This document shows positions 5,704 to 8,823 of a DNA stretch of 8,823 nt, piece by piece. How positions within the stretch are numbered: the stretch's first letter is position 1; each line of letters opens with the position of its first letter. Origin of the DNA: Oscillospiraceae bacterium (GTDB lineage: Bacteria; Bacillota; Clostridia; Oscillospirales; Acutalibacteraceae); assembly GCA_029004655.1 (NCBI GenBank), contig JAQVYP010000070.1, positions 1 to 8,823 on the forward strand, given 5' to 3'. Under the pieces are notes generated by a model that saw only the letters and a program-made list of their open reading frames with translations, made no database searches and was not told the DNA's origin. Made by a program: the position numbers and the translations under genes.

Positions 5704-6466
5704 AGCAGCAACCTCCTCCGCATCCGCAGTCCTTACTTACTTTCTTTCCCTCAAAGAATTCCCTAAGGTTTTCGGGTAGTTCATACTCGCCACAGGAACA
5801 GCCGGTTTCAAGTTGCACAAACACAGTAGTTAGAATGGCTTCGGCAAGCATTTCTTTCGGAGGCACTTCATAAGTTTCCTCGTTATACTCGAAAACCCTA
5901 CAGCTCACATCGGTTCCGCTTATGTCACTGCAGCAGCCACAGCTATTTTCTGCAACCGATTGACAGATGTCCTGACCGTTTACGCGAATAGTTGGAGAGG
6001 AAAGGAACTTATATTGCGTTGCAATTTCCGCTGTCTTCATTTCAATTTTATTATATTCTACTTCAAATCCCGCGATTTTTAGTGCCGGGGTAATCGTCAT
6101 CATGACTTCGTCAAGTACGTTGTCCGTTCCAATACAGCGGTCACAGGTCTCAAGATCGAGGTATAGATACTCCACAATAATTTTCTTCTTTGTACCTGAT
6201 CCACACCCGCAAGAACAGCAGGATTCTTTCTCTGGCAGTTCTCCGTTCGGTGGTGTCCAGCCTGTGTCCTCGCCTACGTAGGTAATTGCGCCAACCGGGC
6301 AACGGTTACCGCATCCATGACAATGGTCTACACAGGATACAGGGTCCTTTACAACAGGTGATGGCGCCTTCGCTGTGTCATATACACCGTGAGGGCATTT
6401 TGCGACACAAGTACCGCAATCCTCACAGGTTAGATAATCGATAACGGGATACCATGTTTTAGCCAT
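5696..6466 (-). CDS. Fusion of a 2x[4Fe-4S] ferredoxin and a DUF2703 thioredoxin-like domain
   Basis: 256 residues with 26 cysteines. Residues 8-64 are a dicluster ferredoxin: C14-x2-C17-x2-C20-x3-C24-P and C45-x3-C49-x2-C52-x3-C56-P. Residues 83-88 are a CCSCGC linker. Residues about 94-240 match the DUF2703 pattern as I know it: L-x-L-E-T-C-D-R-C-I-G (Cys108, Cys111) after a beta-strand, and SSPTIRVNG (157-164), which looks like a cis-proline loop, so a thioredoxin-like active site is likely. A further CGCC cluster (176-179) and a tail CGCGGGCCC (247-255) follow. There is no signal peptide or membrane segment, so it should be cytoplasmic. AGGAGG lies 7 bases before the ATG and overlaps the end of the upstream permease gene. 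A ferredoxin-to-dithiol electron transfer role is inferred; the biochemical function is not established to my knowledge. Confidence 0.85.
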   Translation of the reverse strand: MAKTWYPVIDYLTCEDCGTCVAKCPHGVYDTAKAPSPVVKDPVSCVDHCHGCGNRCPVGAITYVGEDTGWTPPNGELPEKESCCSCGCGSGTKKKIIVEYLYLDLETCDRCIGTDNVLDEVMMTITPALKIAGFEVEYNKIEMKTAEIATQYKFLSSPTIRVNGQDICQSVAENSCGCCSDISGTDVSCRVFEYNEETYEVPPKEMLAEAILTTVFVQLETGCSCGEYELPENLREFFEGKKVSKDCGCGGGCCCD

Positions 6467-6477
6467 ATCAGTTCCTC

Positions 6478-7491
6478 CTATATAATCAATGATTGAATTG
6501 CGTTAAAAAAGTAGCCTACGATGATGATGCCAATGGTACAGATTGCAATGAACAAAGCCATCAGCTTCGGTTTGACAGCCTTTCTCAGAATAATCATTGA
6601 AGGCAGGGACAGTGTTGTAACCGCCATCATGAAAGACAGGATAGTGCCAAGCTGAGCGCCTTTGGAAAGCAGTGCTTCTGCAATCGGAATTGTACCGAAT
6701 ATGTCGGCATACATCGGTACGCCTATGATTGTAGCAAGTATCACTCCGAAAGGATTATTGCTTCCAAGAACTGCTGCCACCCATTCTTCGGGTATCCAGT
6801 TATGGATGACAGCACCTATGCCAACACCGATCAGGATATATAGGAATACTTTTTTAAAGGTTGTAAGCATTTGCTCTTTTGCATATACAAGACGGTCTTT
6901 TCTTGTCAAATCGGGTGATTCTATGTCTACGCTTCCAGCTGTCATAATGAAGCTTTCCACATGCTTTTCCATGTGTAGTTTCTCAATAATTGTACCTCCG
7001 ACAATGGCGATAATAAGCCCGACGATTACATAGATGACAGCGACTTTCGCACCGAAAATGCTCATCAAAAGGACTAAAGAGCCAAGGTCAACCATAGGAG
7101 AGGATATCAAAAACGAAAAGGTTACACCCAAAGGCAAGCCTGCAGATGTAAATCCTATAAAGAGCGGTATTGAAGAACATGAACAGAAGGGGGTTACCGT
7201 TCCGAGAAGTGCAGCAACAGAGTTTGCTCCGATACCGTGAAAACGTCCTAATATCCTTTTGCTGCGCTCTGGCGGAAAATAACTTTGAATGTAACTGATA
7301 ATAAAGATCAGGAAACATAAAAGCACCGTGATTTTTATAACGTCATAAGCGAAAAATTGAATGCTTCCAACCCAGCGGTTCGTGGTGTCAAGACCTAATG
7401 CTGACAGACCGCCGCCAATTAATTCGTTTAACCACTTCATACCAAGTATTTGATTCTGAAAGAAATCCCAGATTGCTTTTAGTATTTGCAT
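6478..7491 (-). CDS. arsP: ArsP-type (ArsP_1/DUF318) metalloid or metal permease
   Basis: 337-residue membrane protein with about eight hydrophobic segments and the usual length of the family. The signature TPFCSCSSIPLFIGF (Cys103, Cys105) is followed by GLPLG and the ISSP motif, and the second half has GVPMYAD and L-S-L-P-S-M. In characterised ArsP proteins the corresponding cysteines are needed to export trivalent organoarsenicals; related members are annotated as Cu/Zn or general metal exporters, so the symbol is by family and the substrate is uncertain. A central hydrophilic region of roughly residues 168-203 separates the halves. A GTGAGG ribosome site stands 10 bases before the ATG. It is the first gene after arsR, separated by 87 bases that hold a stem-loop and a second ArsR-like operator, and its stop lies 11 bases from the next start. 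Confidence 0.85.
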   Translation of the reverse strand: MQILKAIWDFFQNQILGMKWLNELIGGGLSALGLDTTNRWVGSIQFFAYDVIKITVLLCFLIFIISYIQSYFPPERSKRILGRFHGIGANSVAALLGTVTPFCSCSSIPLFIGFTSAGLPLGVTFSFLISSPMVDLGSLVLLMSIFGAKVAVIYVIVGLIIAIVGGTIIEKLHMEKHVESFIMTAGSVDIESPDLTRKDRLVYAKEQMLTTFKKVFLYILIGVGIGAVIHNWIPEEWVAAVLGSNNPFGVILATIIGVPMYADIFGTIPIAEALLSKGAQLGTILSFMMAVTTLSLPSMIILRKAVKPKLMALFIAICTIGIIIVGYFFNAIQSLII

Positions 7492-7528
7492 AGGATATAA
7501 ACCTCACTTTCAATAAAAGAACAATAAT

Positions 7529-7544
7529 ATCAAATAATTTTGAT
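7529..7544 (-). promoter_or_regulatory. Second putative ArsR operator, between arsR and arsP
   Basis: A 16-bp site with perfect 6-bp inverted arms (ATCAAA and TTTGAT around 4 bases). It shares ATCAAAAT-(A)-TTT with the operator at the arsR promoter. No convincing -35/-10 pair accompanies it; a weak TATTAT lies beside it. It could give extra ArsR control over the distal genes. Confidence 0.45.
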
Positions 7545-7560
7545 GTGTTCTGCTGTTTAA

Positions 7561-7580
7561 AAGCCATCGTCAGATGGCTT
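7561..7580 (-). terminator. Stem-loop right after the arsR stop; attenuator or partial terminator
   Basis: 8-bp perfect stem AAGCCATC/GATGGCTT with a 4-base loop begins at the arsR stop codon. On the minus strand it is followed by TTTT only after counting the last stem bases, then AAACAG, so termination would be partial. In the plus direction it is followed by ATTTTTT and would terminate better. It may lower expression of the nine downstream genes relative to arsR. Confidence 0.5.
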
Positions 7581-7893
7581 ATTTTTTGCAGCAGTCTATT
7601 TCTTCTGTAACACCGTCTGGAGTCGTCAGCTCCTTCAGCAGAATACCAGCATAATCACTGCCTTGTTGACTTATTTTATAATGTGTCCATTTGCCTTCCT
7701 GCCTACTCTCTACAACACCCGATTCAACGAGAATTTTCATGTGGTATGATAGTCCCGACTGTCCCAAGTCCAGCTGTTCCAGCAAAACGCAGGCGCATTT
7801 TTCACCGCCGCGTAGCAACTCAAGTATACGTAAACGTTTTTCGTCGCAAAATGCTTTAAATATCTTTGCGTGTTCCTCATATTTTGTTTCCAA
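7579..7893 (-). CDS. arsR: ArsR-family (ArsR/SmtB) metalloid-sensing repressor
   Basis: 104-residue winged-helix repressor, the usual size. It dissociates from operator DNA when trivalent arsenic or antimony binds its cysteines. The N-terminus has A-K-I-F-K-A-F-C-D-E-K-R-L-R-I-L, typical of helix 2 and 3. The metal-binding motif is EKCACVLLE (Cys33, Cys35), equivalent to the ELCVCDL motif of ArsR proteins. The recognition helix is GQSGLSYHMKIL (44-55), followed by the wing G-K-W-T-H-Y-K-I. Cys16 and a terminal Cys101-Cys102 pair could add ligands. The start is TTG at 7891-7893 with GAGGTG 5 bases upstream; no ATG alternative keeps the conserved N-terminus. It is the first gene of the operon, downstream of a consensus promoter and palindromic operator, implying autoregulation. 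Confidence 0.95.
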   Translation of the reverse strand: METKYEEHAKIFKAFCDEKRLRILELLRGGEKCACVLLEQLDLGQSGLSYHMKILVESGVVESRQEGKWTHYKISQQGSDYAGILLKELTTPDGVTEEIDCCKK

Positions 7894-7903
7894 GTTATCA
7901 CCT

Positions 7904-7925
7904 CATATCAAAATATTTAGATATG
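7904..7925 (-). promoter_or_regulatory. ArsR operator, 22-bp near-perfect palindrome
   Basis: Arms CATATC and GATATG are perfect inverted repeats; with the AT-rich centre 20 of 22 positions fit dyad symmetry. It covers the expected transcription start and the region just after the -10 box, so a bound repressor would block RNA polymerase. Position and symmetry fit ArsR-family control; binding is inferred. Confidence 0.75.
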
Positions 7926-7930
7926 TTATT

Positions 7931-7959
7931 ATTATATGCATCAAATCAAGTTTTGTCAA
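7931..7959 (-). promoter_or_regulatory. Consensus sigma-A promoter of the ars operon
   Basis: On the minus strand TTGACA (7954-7959) and TATAAT (7931-7936) are separated by exactly 17 bases, both perfect to consensus. Transcription should start near 7924, inside the operator, about 30 bases before the arsR start codon. Such a strong core promoter suits tight repression by ArsR. Confidence 0.9.
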
Positions 7960-7998
7960 TGTGATTTTTGAAAATGACAAATTATTTTACATTTAAGT

Positions 7999-8047
7999 AG
8001 CGGACAGTTTCTGCGGATGCGTACGCAGTATCTATCGGCTATTTTTT
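7999..8047 (+). terminator. Decayed plus-strand terminator hairpin upstream of virB6
   Basis: Outer arms AGCGGACA (7999-8006) and TATCGGCT (8033-8040) pair at 6 of 8 positions. An inner CTGCG/CGCAG stem contains the perfect palindrome TGCGTACGCA (8018-8027). A T run (8042-8047) follows on the plus strand. No plus-strand gene ends upstream here, so it looks like a remnant of the same element seen intact at 1132-1180. Confidence 0.45.
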
Positions 8048-8194
8048 ATATATAAATCTATTCAAAGGAGGTTGCCAGATGCAGAAAACAAATAAAATTA
8101 CGGAAGGAGGATGTAAGCCATGTCAGATAATTGGGTTGTTCAGAATATACAAAACGCCTTAGACACATGGAACGACAAGCTTACCGAAATATGG
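8033..8194 (+). repeat. Right copy of the diverged terminator-arm/virB6 5' block
   Basis: Counterpart of 1171-1297: TCGGCT, T-rich and TATATAAA sequence, GGAAGGAGG and the virB6 start. It carries about 35 extra bases, including the small ORF at 8079, before the virB6 ribosome site. Coding identity is roughly three quarters. The two copies flank the whole ars operon in the same orientation. Confidence 0.6.
8079..8162 (+). CDS. Possible 27-residue leader peptide overlapping the virB6 start
   Basis: ATG at 8079 is preceded by AAAGGAGG with a 7-base spacer, one of the best ribosome sites in the window. The frame runs 27 codons to TAG at 8160-8162, ending 43 bases inside the virB6-like gene in another frame. 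The peptide starts MQKTNKITEGG and has a C-K-P-C pair. Its 3' part is constrained by the overlapping virB6 codons, so it may be a coupling leader or a chance or remnant frame. The left copy of this region (1171-1223) lacks it. No family is recognised. Confidence 0.3.
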   Translation: MQKTNKITEGGCKPCQIIGLFRIYKTP

Positions 8195-8823
8195 TCACTC
8201 ATTACGCAGTCGCCCGCGGATTTTAAGGGCGGAGCCATCTGGAACACAATCGTAGATATCCACAGTGCTTTGCAAGCGGTCGGTTATGCACTGCTTGTTT
8301 TGTTTTTTCTTGTTGGCGTCGTAAAGACCTGCGGCAGCTTTGTAGAAGTCAAAAAGCCGGAGCACGCTTTCAAACTGTTCATTCGTTTTGCACTTGCAAA
8401 GGGAGTAATAACCTATGGACTTGAACTGATGATGGCTCTGTTCAATATTATTCAGGGCGTAATCTCATCTATCATGACTGCGGCGGGCTTTGGCTCGGCG
8501 GCAACAACGGTTTTGCCGGACAGCATTGTGGATGCGGTAGAAAGTTGCGGATTCTTTGAGAGTATTCCGCTATGGGCAGTAACGCTTATCGGTGGACTGT
8601 TTATAACAGTGCTGTCATTTGTAATGATTTTGTCTGTGTACGGGCGCTTTTTCAAGCTTTACCTTTACACGGCAATTGCACCCGTACCGCTATCTACCTT
8701 TGCAGGTGAGCCGACGCAGAATGTCGGAAAGAGCTTTTTGAAAAGCTACTGTGCGGTATGCCTTGAAGGTGCAATTATAGTATTATCCTGCATTATCTTT
8801 TCTCTGTTTGCGGCTTCACCGCC
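8120..8823 (+). CDS. VirB6/TrbL-like conjugal transfer membrane protein (3' end outside window)
   Basis: An open frame of 234 codons runs without a stop to the window edge. AAGGAGG lies 9 bases before the ATG. The protein begins MSDNWVVQNIQNALDTWND, has a hydrophobic helix near residues 50-65, then KTCGSF-x-E-x-KKPEHA-x-KLFIRF, a motif familiar from the VirB6-like proteins of Tn1549/CTn-type clostridial ICEs. More hydrophobic segments follow at about 95-120, 150-170 and 210-230, with YTAIAPVPLSTFAGE between them, also typical. In type IV secretion VirB6 is a polytopic inner-membrane channel subunit. The C-terminal part, expected to be another 50 or more residues, is not in the window. Plus-strand orientation means the ars operon lies head-to-head with it, inside the conjugation gene cluster or at its edge. 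Confidence 0.85.
   Translation, partial: MSDNWVVQNIQNALDTWNDKLTEIWSLITQSPADFKGGAIWNTIVDIHSALQAVGYALLVLFFLVGVVKTCGSFVEVKKPEHAFKLFIRFALAKGVITYGLELMMALFNIIQGVISSIMTAAGFGSAATTVLPDSIVDAVESCGFFESIPLWAVTLIGGLFITVLSFVMILSVYGRFFKLYLYTAIAPVPLSTFAGEPTQNVGKSFLKSYCAVCLEGAIIVLSCIIFSLFAASP

Noticed and set aside
1426..8000. Direct-repeat attachment sites or transposon ends bounding the ars operon
   Set aside because: I compared the sequence around 1426-1487 with 7960-8000 and saw no convincing shared direct repeats or terminal inverted repeats, and no recombinase gene is present in the window.
8452..8655. 67-codon minus-strand frame at the right end
   Set aside because: Antisense to the open virB6-like gene, which carries recognisable family motifs.

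Overview
The window looks like part of an integrative conjugative element (ICE) from a low-to-mid-GC Firmicute, probably a gut-type clostridium. Three things suggest this. Shine-Dalgarno sites are strong (AGGAGG), and GTG and TTG starts occur. At the right end (8120 onward) there is an open VirB6-like conjugation gene of the type seen in Tn1549/CTn-like clostridial elements. Most of the rest is arsenic/metalloid cargo. No tRNA, rRNA, CRISPR array, transposase or integrase is visible.

Layout. (1) Bases 1-1083, plus strand: the end of an operon encoding a permease split into two overlapping half-size genes; the second half carries a C-terminal single-cluster [4Fe-4S] ferredoxin domain. A terminator follows (1132-1180). 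(2) Bases 1181-1487: a conjugation-gene graveyard. It holds a 25-codon fragment of the start of a virB6-like gene, then an apparent 3' fragment of a small pilin-like (possibly Maff2-type) gene. (3) Bases 1488-7959, minus strand: a compact ten-gene arsenic operon, transcribed leftward. Its order is arsR, an ArsP-type permease with a CSCSS motif, a 2x[4Fe-4S] ferredoxin-DUF2703 fusion, a membrane-anchored thioredoxin, CcdA, a small Cys-rich thioredoxin, two split-permease halves, acr3 and arsC. It has a consensus sigma-A promoter with a 22-bp near-palindromic operator, a second operator-like site and hairpin after arsR, and a strong terminator after arsC. (4) Bases 7960-8823, plus strand: a decayed terminator, a tiny ORF with a good ribosome site, and the intact 5' part of the virB6-like gene, which runs off the window.

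How it fits together. ArsC would reduce arsenate to arsenite and Acr3 would export it. The ArsP-type permease and the split permease would add export routes for other arsenicals or metals. The four redox genes (ferredoxin-DUF2703, anchored thioredoxin, CcdA, small thioredoxin) look like an electron relay reaching across the membrane. This is not part of the textbook arsRBC or arsRDABC operon and is the most interesting content here. The virB6-like sequence on both sides of the ars operon implies that cargo has been loaded more than once at the same place, just upstream of virB6.
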